From Nilaparvata lugens (lineage: Eukaryota > Arthropoda > Insecta > Hemiptera > Delphacidae), in the NCBI RefSeq assembly GCF_014356525.2, contig NC_052506.1:19309916-19373915 (forward strand): a stretch of DNA of 64,000 bases. The letters run 5' to 3'. The translations under genes and the position numbers were made by a program. The notes below the pieces were generated by a model. That model saw nothing but the letters and a program-made list of their open reading frames with translations, was not told the DNA's origin and made no database searches. This document shows, piece by piece, positions 43,800 to 57,203 of the stretch; positions within the stretch are counted from its first letter, which is position 1, and the number at the start of each line of letters is the position of its first letter.

Positions 43800-44335
43800 T
43801 TTAACATTATAATTAATTTTATTTTTATTTGTATTCAAAAATAATGAAATATATTTTCATTAAATAAAATCGTATACCGATATTGTCGGAGCTCGATACC
43901 GGTTTGCAGAACTACCGTGTCGATCTTGAAACTATCGATATTTATAAAAGAAACAGTTGATGTTGATCTCGATAATCAATATAGTTTAATAGAAATGAAT
44001 TTCTCAACCATAGTCTCTTGAATTTTTTATTTATTTGTTTATTCAAATTGCAATTTAAAGATTTTTAATATGATCCAATTAATTGAATATTAATTAAAAT
44101 ACATTGCAAGAATAATGAGATACACAGTGATTGATATCATTCGATCATTAGTAATCAGTTCTTCAAAATAAGGTTAGTTTTGAAACAGCTATTTATAATA
44201 TTAAAATTGAATCAAATGGTATAAAAATATGCTAGCGCGCTTTATTTTGTCTTCCTCTTTCATTTAAAAAAAATTGAGTCGATATCTTCAATAATAACTG
44301 AGATAACAGGGGGAGCACACCGGCTAGAGCTTAGC
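43800..44335. other. AT-rich DNA, no gene seen
   Basis: A GC-richer patch with GATATTGTCGGAGCTCGATA at 43880-43900 was not identified. It may be a transposon end. Confidence 0.35.
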
Positions 44336-45310
44336 CAATAACTGTTCCAATGTTGAAATGAAGCTGAAGATTATTTTTAAATTCATAAAAATAACATGAA
44401 GAGAGACATGCACCATAACCTCAAAAGTCCGGAATTGAAAACTATCTCACAATGAAATTCAATCAGCTGGCATTGCGGAAACTGTATAGCATCAATCAGA
44501 ACATTTGTTAAGAGTAGCCTACAATAAGTTGTTGTGTGCTTCTACCACCATGCAGCACAGGAAAATTAATCAAAAAGGTGGTATAACTGCTATACCGCCA
44601 TGCTTCAAGGAGTTTGTTTCCTAGAACTTTTACCTTTTCCTCAGATGGGTCCATCACCAATATAACTCCACCTCCACGTACGTTTTCTATTTTCAATGAT
44701 TTTTCTTTTGGAATTCTTTGTTTAAAGTTTCCCTGACTTTTGCACAGCTTTCACTATCACTTCCCGTTACCACTGCAGGCTCCACTATCATGATGTTCTT
44801 GCGCAGTAATTTTGCCCAGTCACTTGTTGCTGCTGCTGTTTATTTACTTTTATTGGTACTTGCACTACTTCTGCAAATGATCTTGTAGCAGTATCAGTGG
44901 GTGGCTGTCCTCTCTTGAAGTCCGATGAGAGCTTGTTCATGCTTTTTTCCAAGTTATCCAGTCTGCATAGAACTTCATTCTTTTCATTCTCCTGGGTTTT
45001 TTGCCTCGTTTCGACTCTGGTTATGATCAATGCCAGCTTCTTGCACACAGAACTGTATTGATTACAATTCGCTCGAGACAGCTTTTTTGTCAAATGTCTC
45101 ACTGCCCCATTTAATGAGATCAGAGTAAAGATTGTGAAGAGTTCCCACGTCTTCCAGTAATCTCTGGTCCATGATTTTGCTCACATTCTAATCATCCAAG
45201 TTGTTAAAGCTGCTTCTCTCCGAATTTTCATCTTGCTCCTCAAACTCTGGTGCTAGAAGAAGTGACAACTTCACCGGTGTACAGAATTGAGGTCCCGATC
45301 TATCCATAAT
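44336..45310 (-). pseudogene. LINE ORF1 (R1/Jockey/I-type) relic
   Basis: The minus strand encodes a coiled-coil segment (45102-44900: QKTQENEKNEVLCRLDNLEK), a Gln-rich linker with RSFAEVVQVPIKVNKQQQQQ, then over a frameshift NIMIVEPAVVTGSDSESCAK and KVRETLNKEFQK, and over another KIENVRGGGVILVMDPSEEK with VKVLGNKLLEA. This order is typical of ORF1 proteins in R1/Jockey/I-group LINEs (FAEVV followed by a Gag-like domain). The terminal 390 bp (44336-44730) match 40624-41010 with several substitutions, so it is older than the 3.2-kb duplication. Confidence 0.55.
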
Positions 45311-45419
45311 TGAAGATTTTTATGAATATACACTTCATAACACTTGAATACTTTTCAACTATTAATATTTAAAGACAATAATGTTATTATTGCTGAGGGC
45401 TAGAATGCTGTTAGCTAAT

Positions 45420-45640
45420 TCTACAATATAGTACTATTAAATTTAATATCTGAAATTATACTAAACAATGAATATACTGGGACTGGATACTATAAAAAAT
45501 AGCAATTTGTGTCTTGACTATTGATTATAGAAAAACACAACAAATAAAAAAATCTAAACGATACAAAAACAGTAATTTACTTGAACGACATCTACAAGAA
45601 GTATGGTTTGTGAAAATGCACAACTACTGCTACATCGTGA
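45420..45640. repeat. MADF/BESS 5' flank copy
   Basis: AATATCTGAAATTATACTAA, TGGATACTATAAAAAATAG, GATTATAGAAAAACACAACA and ATGGTTTGTGAAAATGCACA match 32590-32830 in order. No coding part of that family is attached here; a mariner fragment follows. Confidence 0.55.
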
Positions 45641-45659
45641 AGGAGAACTTGCATTTGAG

Positions 45660-46083
45660 TAGCGAAATCCAACCGTTGGGGGTAGTCATTTTCTTTTAAC
45701 TCCTGGACACACACCATCTTGTAAGGATGAAACTTGAGATCCAGTTTCAAAATTTTTCGAACCGACTCACATCCTATGTGTAACGCAGATGCGTGCCATC
45801 GAGCTGAACGACCAGGACTCGTAGTCATTGCTGTTCTCACTCTGTAAATGTTCTCCAGACTCCTCACTGTTCATGTAGCGCTGGGTGGTTTTTTCGCCAT
45901 AATGTTGCCTGTGGTCCAAAAAGTTGTAACCCATTTCATAATCGTTGGTCGGCTAGATACGGCTCCATGCCTTCCTATGTTAAAATGAATGCAAAAATCA
46001 CACTGAACCGCTACCACTGACTCATTGATTCTTACATTAGAATCGTACGTAAACACGCGATGTTGAACAGTCCACGGCTCCAT
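45660..46083 (-). pseudogene. Mariner transposase N-terminal fragment
   Basis: From ATG 46083 the minus strand reads MEPWTVQHRVFTYDSNVRIN, VVAVQCDFCIHFNIGRHG, TIMKWVTTFWTTGNIMAKKP. After a stop near 45870 it continues SLENIYRVRTAMTTSPGRSA, SVRKILKLDLKFHPYKMV and PQRLDFATQMQ. These are the two helix-turn-helix DNA-binding units of a common insect mariner-like lineage. The catalytic domain is absent. The fragment abuts the truncated piggyBac copy B at 46128. Confidence 0.7.
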
Positions 46084-46127
46084 TGCAACTGAATAGCAGC
46101 AATGGCCACTGCTAGGGAGGTGAATGA

Positions 46128-47301
46128 CAATCCCATCTTCCTCTTTCCTGGGTACTGTAGTCGCCTGTGCAGGGTTGTGGAAATTCGACAGTAATTGACA
46201 CACCTTTTATCCTTCCACTTCATCATTGAAATCCCAGAGTTACTTATTTTCCAGTCAATTTCACCTCTGGCCAGCATTTTGTCTGCTTTCAACATTGGAA
46301 GATGCGTTCGGTTTGCCTGGACAGTGCCACATGCATAGAATTTCTTTTCAAGAAGTTGCATCATCAAGTTATAACTATTGAAATAATTATCAAAACCTGA
46401 GAACTCGTCCGTCAAGCTGAGTACAACTCGAGCCCCAAGGTTTTTCTCCACAACATTGCTGTTTTCCCTGTATACACTTCAAATTTAAAATTATATCCAT
46501 TTTGTGCACCTTTTTTATGGGCTTGTCCTTCATATATTGCTTGAGGGAACTCCTACCTTTGAATTTTATCATTGCCTCATCAACAGCCATCACTTTTCCA
46601 GGATTATATGCTTCTTTGAATGTTTATGCTTCTCAGACAACGAGTTCAAAAATGGTCTTACTTTATACAATTTATCATAATCAGCAGATCCTCTTTTACT
46701 GCATTATCATTCAGATGGATGTTACTAAGAAGCCATCCAAATCTGTTTACCGTCATGAGACTTGAAATATACTCATCATTCAATTCGGGGGCACTGGACC
46801 AATAGTCTCTGTAGGATGGGTAGCGTTTTATCCCCATTAGAATATTTATTCCTATGAATGTCTTCATTTCATTGACAGTGGTTGGAACAAAATTTTTCCC
46901 AGATTGTGTAAAAAGTTCATCAGTAAACAATGAACTAAACATTTTCACAGGAGTTTCATGATCCATATCCATTATTTTCTGACTAGGACCAGTATATTCA
47001 TGAAATTCTTCTGCTGGTTGCAAATTATCAACATTGTTTGTCCAAATGGGCTCCAAAATAGCTTGATGCCTGTGCTCACCTTCAGCCGCCAAGTCAGCTT
47101 GTTGTTCATCTTCTGCAGCTGTTATATCACCATGTTGCTCACCTTGGTCGTCTTCAGCATCATCTTCTGCAATAACTCCATCCATATGTTCATTTGGGTC
47201 AAAATCAGGGTCATCATCGATCACCGATTCAGAGTCAGAAGGTATTTCGTCCACCAGTATCCTTTCAATCTCGCTGTCTTCTAATCCTTTCTCTCCATTT
47301 C
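46128..47301 (-). pseudogene. piggyBac-like transposase (copy B, C-terminus missing)
   Basis: It matches copy A (38609-39782), including the frameshifts between the segments. Only the part from the acidic N-terminus to RKEEDGIV is present, so the third catalytic region and the Cys-rich domain are lost. The truncation is at the edge of the 3.2-kb duplication. One homopolymer base fewer at about 46193 changes the local frame. Confidence 0.8.
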
Positions 47302-48407
47302 AGTAGAATCTGTGAAAAGACAAAAAGATATTAGTATCAAAGTATGCTCAACTCATATAAAATAATATTCATTATTAAACAGAAATATGAGCTTTACATT
47401 ATCAATTCTAAGACTATGATATGTATATATTTTAGATGGAATAGTTGTTTAGATGGTATTGATAGTATTGATTAGTATTTTAGATGGCCAAGCCTGTTGT
47501 TCCTTCCCAATCATATTTATATGATTTGTGATTGTACCCACAATTAATAAATATTCTAGAGAATACTAATACTGTTAATTCTGAAGAATATAGCCACAAA
47601 CGTTGCATAATCATGGCAGAAGTTATGATTGAATTACAAATAATGTAAATCCAGTAACTAGGAAAAAATATAACTGAATGAACTGAATAATAAGCTTTGC
47701 ATTATTACTTTCAAGGCTATGTAATGTATACATTCGGAAGAATACTAATAATGTAAGTTATAAAGAATATAAACATAAAATTTGCATAATTATGGCAGAT
47801 ATTATAATTTTTATACAATTCAATTCAATTTTCATTCAATTCTTGACCAGTCTTTACAATGGATAGATTTCGTCTTAGAAATTAAAACAAACGTTCATAA
47901 AATTTACAAAACTATCGAGATGGCATGTCAAAGAGACAAATAAACCGAGTAATCACCTCTTCACTCAAGGAATAGAGTGGAAGTTTGAGGAGTAAGAATG
48001 TAAGCTGTTTGTCAATACTCCAGGAAACGCTAGATCAAGCATGGTGGAATAAGTTGAGTACCACCAAATATAAACCATAATTTTACAATAATAAAACCAT
48101 AAAAAAGAAAATAAATATTACATACCTTATGTTTTGTTCATGTAATAACTGTTCCAATGTTGAAATGAAGCTGAAGATTATTTTTAAATTCATAAAAATA
48201 ACATAAAGAGAGGCATGCATCATAATCTCAAAAGTTCGGAATTGTAACCATCTCACAATGAAATTCAATCAGCTGGCATTGCGGAAACTGTATAGCATCA
48301 ATCAGAACATAATATGTTAAGAGTAGCCTACAATAAGTGGTTGTGTGCTTCTACCACCATGCAGCACAGGAAAATTAATCAAAAAGTTGGTATAACTGCT
48401 ATACCAT

Positions 48408-49050
48408 CATGCTTCAAGGAGTTTGTTTCCTAGAACTTTTACTTTTTCCTCAGATGGGTCCATCACCAATAACACTCCACCTCCACGTACATTTTCTATT
48501 TTCAATGATTTTTCTTTTGGAATTTTTTACACTGTTAATTTCACTTTTAATTTCATTTTTTGCTTCATCTTGTTTTTTAAATTCATTTTTTATCATTTTT
48601 TTTTTTGTTCTTCAAGAAACTTCATCAAGATATCCATTTTAGAATTTACATTATAAAGTGAATCGCTAGATTGAGCAATAGAATTTTCAATGTTTTGTTG
48701 AGCATCATTGTTTGAATTATTGACTTGATCATTTGAATTATTATTTGAAATCTTTAAATTTGAATCATCAACTTCTTGTAGTTCAGGTTCATTACAACTC
48801 CTATCGTTTTGATCGGGAAAACCAACCAAATCTTCACCTAAGGATTCATTTGACTCTACTAGTCATTTGACTCCATATCACTCGGATTCAATACAATAGT
48901 ATCATTGGATCTATCAAATTCTTGCATTGTACTTTCCCTATCTTCTAATTCATCTACCACTATAGTATCTTTGGACGCTTTAGATTCATGAATCAATTTT
49001 TCCATTTTGGTTGATGTCTTCGTCTTACTTCTTAGTAGATAGTTGTTCAT
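48408..49050 (-). pseudogene. Gag-like/LINE ORF1 chimera (copy B)
   Basis: Second copy of 40891-41532 with the same chimeric junction and the same stop between MNNYLLRSK... and the Asn-rich part. A homopolymer change (CTTTTGG for CTTTGG near 48533) alters the frame before the KIENVRGGG tail. Confidence 0.5.
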
Positions 49051-49373
49051 CAGAACTCGGTATTTTGAATACAGATATACTCATTTACAATGTTTTCTAT
49101 AATTTACCTCACATTTCAACTCAATGAACTTAACTGATTTGTAATCTAACCTAGTCAAAATCATTCAAAGTATCTCTTAGTGTCACTATCAAATTCTAAC
49201 CTAACCATGAACTTTTCAAGTTTCAACATTTATTATTTGTGGTCTTTGTGAATATTTTGTTTTGTTGGGTCCCACCAGGGGTACCATTTGGAGCGTTTCG
49301 TGTGTCTACTTTGATTGTAGCACCGAAATTCCACTTCAGAGATAGAATTATTTGATACTTTTATTTTCCAAGA

Positions 49374-52300
49374 AGGATTTTGCCTCTTGTCTAATAAAAA
49401 TATTCATCATTCTACTCTGGATCTTAAACTAACAAATTTACCTATTCTCTGAATTATGTTTTTCTCTCAACAAGACCTAAGTTAATTTTTAAAATAATAA
49501 TCAAATGTTACTGATCTTCTCAAATAGATGAAATTAATTAAAATTTCTACTCACATGAATTTACCCAAGATTCCACATTTAATTTTCATCACCTCAAAAA
49601 TTTAAATTGACACTTTCAATACTTACATTTCAATAAACAAATTTTCTACTTTATATTTAATCAAACAAATAAATGAAATAACAAGTTATTAATTAAAATT
49701 TTACAAATAAATGTAGAGCAACCAAATTTTTGTTCTATCTCGTGGATCTCTCGGGTGAAAAAGATACCAGATCAAACAGGATATTTCATGAACTTCCTCT
49801 ACCTAGAGCAACTAAATCTCAATGCTACCGAAATCTGAGTTATATAATTCAATGTATCAATCAAATAAAAGTTAAATTTTAAGTTATAATCTGGTTATTT
49901 AATTTGTACAATGTCAAAACTTTATAAAGAATTAAATAAACTACTGTTACAATTCAATTGAGTTCATTTAGTCAACCTGATTTATCAACATTAAAAGGCG
50001 GCAAGTTTAAAATTTTGTTTTGGTGGTACAAGATCGACAAGTTTGAATTACAAAATCAATTCTCTCTCAAGTTAACTTGATAATATTTATCGTAACATTT
50101 TTCATTATTTTTCCTAACATTACAAATGCCCGCCTTCAACAATAAAAAAAATTTATCTTTAATTTTGAAAATTTAAAATTAAATTTTTTTTTATAAGTGT
50201 AATTACACAAAGTATAGAAATTCTGAATCAAGATTATTACATCGAATATACTGAAATAATTATTTTTTTATATAAGCAATTACATTAAATTCTCATAGCA
50301 AAATTTTAAGTATGTCAAAAATATTCAAATGATTATTAATTTATATAAGAAAATTACAAAATTATTTCCGTTACATTATTATGCATAACAATCTAGAATG
50401 TATCTTGTCGAAATTTTCATCAAAATGAATACATTATAGATATAAACAGATTTGTCAAATTGTAAGAATAAAATTCCATAATAAATGAAAAAAAAATTAA
50501 TAATAATGAATATAGATTATTAGAATACAAACCAAATATAGAATAAATCAATGATGTATAGTGGATATATTTAGTTATAAAAAACATTCTCAAATACTCA
50601 TACTCAATTATAGTCTATTTACGAAGAATAGTTCAATATATGAAGACACTTTCAATATTTACGTCTTTATATTTAATGTTTTTTGCGATGAAATGTTTTA
50701 TGTGATGATGAATGATGATGAAGAATGTTTTTATTCCAATGAATGCAAAGATGGCAGCAGTATAGAACTCTAGAAGTTCTTGTAGACCAACTCGTTCTTG
50801 AAGTATCATGGAATTGTAGTCATCAGTCATCATTGAAGAATTATAGTCACAAATTGTAGACATCGCAAACATCTGGTTTCATTTTTCTTAGTGCTTCTAA
50901 AATTTTTTAGGAGTGATTTTTTCTTCTTTTTTTTATTCTCGAAGATAACATAACAGCATAAAGATTTCAGACACATCTTATGCAGTAATAACTTGTAGAT
51001 ACATCGTGAATAACTTTAAGATATTGTAGATGTCAGTCATGATTTTTTTTACAGCATCAATGAGAAAGTTCATTTGATAGAAGTTCTTGTAGAAATAACT
51101 GTTTTATTCGATAGTTCTTACGAGTTTTAAAGATCAATTTGACATTTTGTAAAGCAGGAACATTGTTTACAAAAATCCATTAGACTTGGATTTAGATGAA
51201 GATGTTACAAAAATCCATTAGACTTGGTTTTATGCGAATCTTGAAGATCAATTTAAAAAATTTTTTACAACTGGAACATTTTTGGATTTAGGCGAAGATG
51301 AAAGTTCATTTGCAGGCACTTTCGTAGATATATCTCGTTATTTTTTAATCACTCATTTCTTTTACTTCTCACTTTTACATGTCCATACTCGTTTAGATAG
51401 CACTTTTATTTGTAGTTGTAGTTGCATTATGTGCAAGTGGAAAATTTTGAAAGGATTAACTTAAGGAACGGAGTGAGTTGCTAGAAAGGATTCACTGTTG
51501 CCAATATCTAGAAAGGAATAGCTTTTTTAAGGCAAGGTAAATTTTAGGTAAAGGTTTCTTGCAATGCAAAATCTTGAAGTTCTTGTGACTATAATTTCTG
51601 GAACACTCTCTATGTGGAATGACATCTTTACGCTGTGGAATGGAGTTAGGCCACATCTCAGCTTGAAGTTTTGCGACGAAGTTCCATACCACTACCATTT
51701 TATTTTCAGCAATTTCGTTGTCGTAGAATATTGAAGATTCGAAGATATCATTCACATTAAATGTGTTGTATTATATGTTGCAGTGTTATTCGATGCACTA
51801 GTAATCACTTTCACTTCAAGAATGTATGAGCATTTAAGAATAAAATATATTTTTTTAAAGATAAGTTTTAGAATTGACTATTACTCAAAAATATAGTTAA
51901 GTTAATTTTTCTTTTTCGACATAAATCGTCAGTCATATTTCAAACAAAATGAATCATGAATATTATAAGTTCATGAATTTATCCACAAATTTTAAGTAAA
52001 TCATAAAATAAAATATTGACAGAAGAGTTATACTAAATATTTAGATAGGATATTAGTGATCAATAGCATATGAATCAATTTTAATTAAACAATATTATTA
52101 TTTCAAGTACATACACATTATTATTACTGAATACAAGTGAATATAGAGTAAATATATCAAATATATCAATCATCATGAATACCTCAACAATATTTGAATA
52201 CATATTTGACAAATTAAACATAACAATCATCATTAATACATTTATAATATTTTTCAAGTCATTGTGAACAAAATACATTTTCAGAATTATTCAGACAGTT

Positions 52301-53090
52301 AGGTAACAACATTATTGTATTATTTATTCCTTTATTTAAATCGTTTCAATAGTTTTCAGCAATTTATTTTCAATTAATTTGAACATTCATTATTTTATTA
52401 ATCATTAATGTCAATCATTTGTTTATGAATTTACTATAAAAGTAGGAAGTTAAACACAATGAAATTTAAATATTACTTATAAATTTTCCAAGACTTTCAA
52501 AATACGTTTCATCAAGTCATTTAAATCATTGTATTACCAACACAAGCTACATGGTCATTCATAAGCACAAATTACATTACACAAAATTTATGAGCATCCC
52601 TTGAGACTTCAAGGTCAGGATTTCTTACTCAAACAAAATACAATTGAAGACTTGTTGTAGAAAACACTGTAAGTGCCAAAAATTAAAATTCTCAGAAAAG
52701 CCAAAAAACTAAATCTTTAGCTTCTTTTTATATTTTTACCAATCAAAAATCACAAGTCTGTTACTATAGTATGAAAATGTAATTCCTTGATATTTTTTTT
52801 GAATATTTTTCAACTATTTTCCGAAATAAGCCAATTTTATCAATAAAATTTGTGGAGAACAATGAAAGTGCCTATAGCATTCGGTTGATAACAATGAATG
52901 TGCCTACCCTATAGTTTTGTGAGAAACGTTCTATGTACCATGCATCCATAATAACTGAAAACAGTGAATATAAAGAAAGGTTTTATTTGAAGACAAAATG
53001 AGAAAGTTTTGATTACATGTTTGAAATTACTCACCCCTCAAAGTATAATGTGAACTTTCGAGATTTTTGTGAAATGTAATGAAAATGGTT
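49374..53090. other. AT-rich DNA, no gene recognised
   Basis: It is extremely A/T-rich with only short open stretches and no family resemblance. It could be UTR or LTR-related sequence of the neighbouring Gypsy element, but I found no paired long terminal repeat. ACAAAAATCCATTAGACTTGG occurs twice, at about 51170 and 51212, a 42-bp tandem duplication. Confidence 0.4.
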
Positions 53091-53094
53091 TGTT

Positions 53095-53290
53095 AATGAA
53101 AATAACACTATCTTCTTTCCAAAGTCTTTGTAAAATGTCTATTAGTTGATGAAATAACACTGTCTTCATTCAAAAGTCTGTGAAATATATATTACCGTAG
53201 TTGATGAGATAACACTGTATTTTTCTAAAGTCTTTGAAAAATGTCTATTAGTTGATGAAATAACTATTGTCTTTTCTCCAAAGTATTTAA
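53095..53290 (+). repeat. ~55-60 bp minisatellite, three to four units
   Basis: AAAGTCTTTGTAAAATGTCT followed by ATTAGTTGATGAAATAAC recurs with variation at about 53122, 53180 and 53228, with a shorter end unit at 53278. Confidence 0.7.
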
Positions 53291-53395
53291 GAGTTTATTT
53301 TAAATGTATTTGTGTTAACATGATAATATTCAAACTGAAGCTAGATTTATCCACAAAGTTTTTTTTTAAACATTATTTGTTATCATCAATATCTA

Positions 53396-54597
53396 TTACT
53401 GCAAAATTTCTTCATAGAAAGGATGATACTTTCTGTCTAAAAACTCAAGCATTGCGCGGAGATCCCTTTTTTTCTCATCAGACCACTTTGATTCACTTCT
53501 CTTCAAAGGAATTTCATTGGAAAGCTCATTGACCATGACATTTTTCTTCAGGACATTTAGTTTATTCCATTCATCCATTTCGTTGAATGAAGTTCTTGAC
53601 CATATCTTTGTAGGATGTGTAGCATTTAACTTAATCCAACTTACTTTGCTGATTTCCAATTTAGTAGTATTGATAAAATTATTTGTGACACTTGCAACGT
53701 CCAGAAAGTCATTAGGTTTCATACTTACAATTTTGAAAGGGGTTTTCACACGTGCACTACGAATGATGTCTTCAACTTCTTTAGGAGTCATTGCTTTCAT
53801 GTTCCTTTTTCTTTTTTCAATAATCCCAAAGTCTCTGTCGCAAGGTAGGTAACTGTGTCCTGACACAAGGAATTTCATTTCAATTTGGTTGAAGTGTTGT
53901 TTTACGCACAAATAAATGAGCACCATCAGTACAATTTTGTTTTTATTCTGTCCCTTACAATTATCCGCCCAAATAATTAGTTTCTTCTTGGTTTTGAAAT
54001 TTGGAATGTTCAATACTTTATACAAACATGATGCTATATCTCGTTACCACCTCTACCTGATATGCCCTCATGCCAAGTACACATGTAGTTATCATTGTTC
54101 TTACCAACATTTATGCAGAAATTGTAAGTACTCAGCTGTCTTGAATAAAACATGTTACTGTGAGTTAGAGTTGGTACGAATATAACTTGTTGTAAGTCTA
54201 TACAGATAACACAAGTATCACTCAAGGGCGCTTTTGATTGTAGAATATCCTCTTTCAGCAAATCGAATGCTTTCTCAGCTTTTCTTTGATGAATGTCCAA
54301 TGCTGTTACACTTGTCGTTTTTTCAACATCGTTTTCGGCAGACTTGATTCGGATTTGAAGTTTGTCACACACTCTACATGTATCACTTCGAGGATTCCCG
54401 AACTTTAAAAATGAAAAATCCTTTTTGAAAACCTTCTCATAAAACTGATATGACATTCTCTTGTCAGGATACTTGATTTTGAATGCCTCAAACAATCGAC
54501 TCATATTTAGATCAGAGCTAAGGTATTCATTCTTAGACCTACGCCTACTGTAGTGACTTTCTTGTCTCGGAAAAGAATTGATGTGTTCCTGTTTACT
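53396..54597 (-). pseudogene. DUF7869-type protein, frameshifted
   Basis: The minus strand begins near 54597 (INSFPRQESHYSRRRSKNEY, LSSDLNMSRLFEAFKIKYP), then FGNPRSDTCRVCDKLQI, SDTCVICIDLQQVIFVPTLT, LSTYNFCINVGKN, MCTWHEGISGRGGNEI. After a 2-nt disruption near 54030 it continues LIIWADNCKGQNKNKIV, FLVSGHSYLPCDRDFGIIEK and stops at 53396. Conserved Asp, Asp-Asn-Cys-x-Gly-Gln-Asn and Gly-His-Ser...Asp-x-x-Phe blocks define DUF7869, frequent in arthropod genomes; an RNase H-like nuclease role is suspected only. It begins exactly where the Gypsy integrase ends. Confidence 0.65.
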
Positions 54598-57203
54598 TCC
54601 TTTAACGGCCGCTCACTCAGATTAGCTTGAGGATGGTACATAGAAATGTAGTAAGGTTTGATTCCCAGACGCTCCATTTCTGACTTCCATATTCTACTTT
54701 GAAAACAGGTACCGTTGTCACTGATGATGTATTCAAATTTGCCAAATTCTTTTATGTATTCTTCTACTTTTTTAATTAAAGTCTTACTATTTGCTCTTAC
54801 TAACGGATATAATTTTACATGCTTTGTAAACCCATCTAATATTATACACATACATTTATAGCGACCTCCTGGTAATTCACCATATACATCTATAAATATT
54901 TTGCTATTCTTTTTCTCAGAAATGATAGTGTGCATATCGAGTAACTTTTTCTCATTTGAAGTTTTTACCAACTGACAATACTTACAATACTTAATAGTTT
55001 TCGTTACCATTTTATAGCAATCATTAATATTAAACGTTTCATGCAAAAATCTACAAACTTTAGAAATACCTACATGACCCTGTCTATAATGTGTTTCCAT
55101 AATTAAATCTTCATAAAGTGCAGAAGGCACACACAATTTCCAATAATTATTTTTAGTAGTTTTTCTACAGAACAATAAGTCTTCATGGATAGTATTGTCA
55201 TATAAGTATTTACAAATTTGAACGTTACCCATTTCTACTTTATCTTTTATCTTATTTATCCATGGATCAGTATGCTGTGTATTTTTTATTTTCTTAATTA
55301 TTTCATTCATGGGCTTATCACTTTTAATAATATTAAAAACGTTATATTCATTTGAATTACGTACCTCTAAATTTCCCTCAAAGTCGGTTCTTGAAATTAT
55401 ATCGGCTACAATGTTTTCTTTACCTGGGATATATTCCCATTCAATATTATAATTTTGCAATGCTAAAATCCATCTGCCCATTCTACTGTGTCCTACTTTA
55501 CATTTTTTGATAAAGGTTAATGTTTTATGGTCTGTTCTTACTATTATTTTACGATCTCCAAAGTAATTCTGAAATTTTTGCAAACCAAACAATACTGATA
55601 AACACTCCTTTTCACAAATAGAATAATTTAATTCGCTCTTATTTAAACTCCTGCTAGCATAGGCTATCACTTCATGTTCCTTCTCATTATTTTCTTGGAA
55701 TAATTCCACACCGATACCTATATCGCTACAGTCAGTACTCATAATAAATTCTCTATTGTAATCAGGATGTTTGAGCATTACACAATCAATGAATTTTTCT
55801 TTTATTTCTTTAAATACTTTTCTTCCCTTATCAGTCCAAATAAATTTTCTATTTTTATTCAATAGATGCTTAAATTCAGCTGTTAAGTACGAATAGTTCT
55901 TTTGAAATTTTCTATAATAATTACAAAATCCAAGAAAAGATTGAAGTTATTTTAAATTACTGGGTTCTGGAAAATCTTTAATTACTCTTAACTTGTCTTG
56001 ATCCGGTTCGATTCCTTCCTTACTTATTACATATCCTAAATATTTTATTTTATCTGCAATTAACTTAGATTTAGCCAACTTTAACGTTAAATTACCTTCT
56101 TTCAATCTTTTAAATAAGAGATCAAGTCTTTGAATATGTTCCTCAAGTGTTTTACTACAAATAGCTAAGTCGTCGACATAGGCGATAATGAATTGACAAA
56201 CATCTTCTCCTAGTATTTTGTACAAACATTTTATGAATTCAGATGAGCTGATATTGAGTCCAAATGGAAGATGCGTGTATTGATATACTTGTCCAAATAC
56301 GTTGAATCCTACAAATTTTTTACTATCTTCATCTAATTTTACCTGATTAAAACCTTGAGTTAGATCTAAACTTGTTATATAATTACATTGGTTGAATCTT
56401 ATTAATAAACTATCAATCGGTTCTGGCTCAGTGTAATCTCTCAATATGAATTTATTTACTTCCCTACCGTCTAAGCACAATCTGATACTATTATTCGGTT
56501 TTTTAACTACAACCTTTGGATTAGTGTATTCAGAACAGCCTGGTTCAATGATTTTTTGAGATAACATTTTGTTGAGCTCTTCCCTTACTGCATCTCTTTG
56601 ATTATAAGGAATAGGATAACTTTTCTTGATTAATTTTATATTATCTTTCATTCTTAACTTACAAACGTATCCTTTAGCTGAGCCTGGAGAATCAGAAAAT
56701 ACATCTCTATTGGAATCAAACACATTAATTAATTTCTCTACTAGATCTTTGGATTCATTCTGTAAACTATGACGTATATTTAATATTTGATCATCCCAAA
56801 TTTCTTCATTAGTTCTTTTATCAGCATTGACTTTAATATTGAAAATTTGTCCATACCTACAAATCAGTTTCTTAATGAAAGGTATCTCTAGTTTTTTAAT
56901 CACTACTTTTTCTTCTTAGAAATTAACAATACCTTTTATTTCTCTTAGAAAGTCACAGCCTACAATTAAATCTGTATTTAAATCGTCAACTATTAAGAAT
57001 ACTATCGGTAACTCCATTTTTTCAAACCCTACATCTAGAATAACTTGCTTATTTACTTTCTTATGTTTTATACCAGTTGCACTTACAATACTAATATTTT
57101 GAGCTGGAACAATACTTAAATTCTTAGAGTTATTTACTTTCAATTCTTTAATTATTTTTTCATTTACTACACTAACCTCAGATCCTGTGTCTATAATTAA
57201 CAT
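54598..57203 (-). pseudogene. Ty3/Gypsy Pol: protease, RT, RNase H, integrase
   Basis: One frame runs from 57203 with only two nonsense codons (TAA at 56916 and 55944). Protease: MLIIDTGSEVSVV. RT: YTNPKVVVKKPNNSIRLCLD, SLDLTQGFNQVKL, THLPFGLN and FIIAYVDDLAI. RNase H: IMSTDCSDIGIGVELF, RSLNKSELNYSICEKECLSV and RTDHKTL. Integrase: zinc part with GHVGI...CKYCQ, IFIDVYGELPGG (Asp), IISDNGTCFQ (Asp) and YHPQANLSERPLKEVNR (Glu). It breaks off after the third catalytic residue at the DUF7869 junction. The protease start is cut by the pogo insertion. It copies and integrates an LTR element; LTRs were not found. Confidence 0.85.

Larger units (their letters stand above)
46128..49373. repeat. 3.2-kb duplication, copy B
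   Basis: Partner of 38609-41853, same orientation. The left edge joins a mariner fragment (copy A continues into the rest of piggyBac); the right edge joins AT-rich DNA from 49374. There is no obvious terminal repeat at either edge, so this is a segmental duplication or an assembly duplication, not a transposon in itself. Confidence 0.85.

Noticed and set aside
53517..53852. 111-codon plus-strand ORF
   Set aside because: Antisense to the DUF7869 reading; hydrophobic by base composition only.
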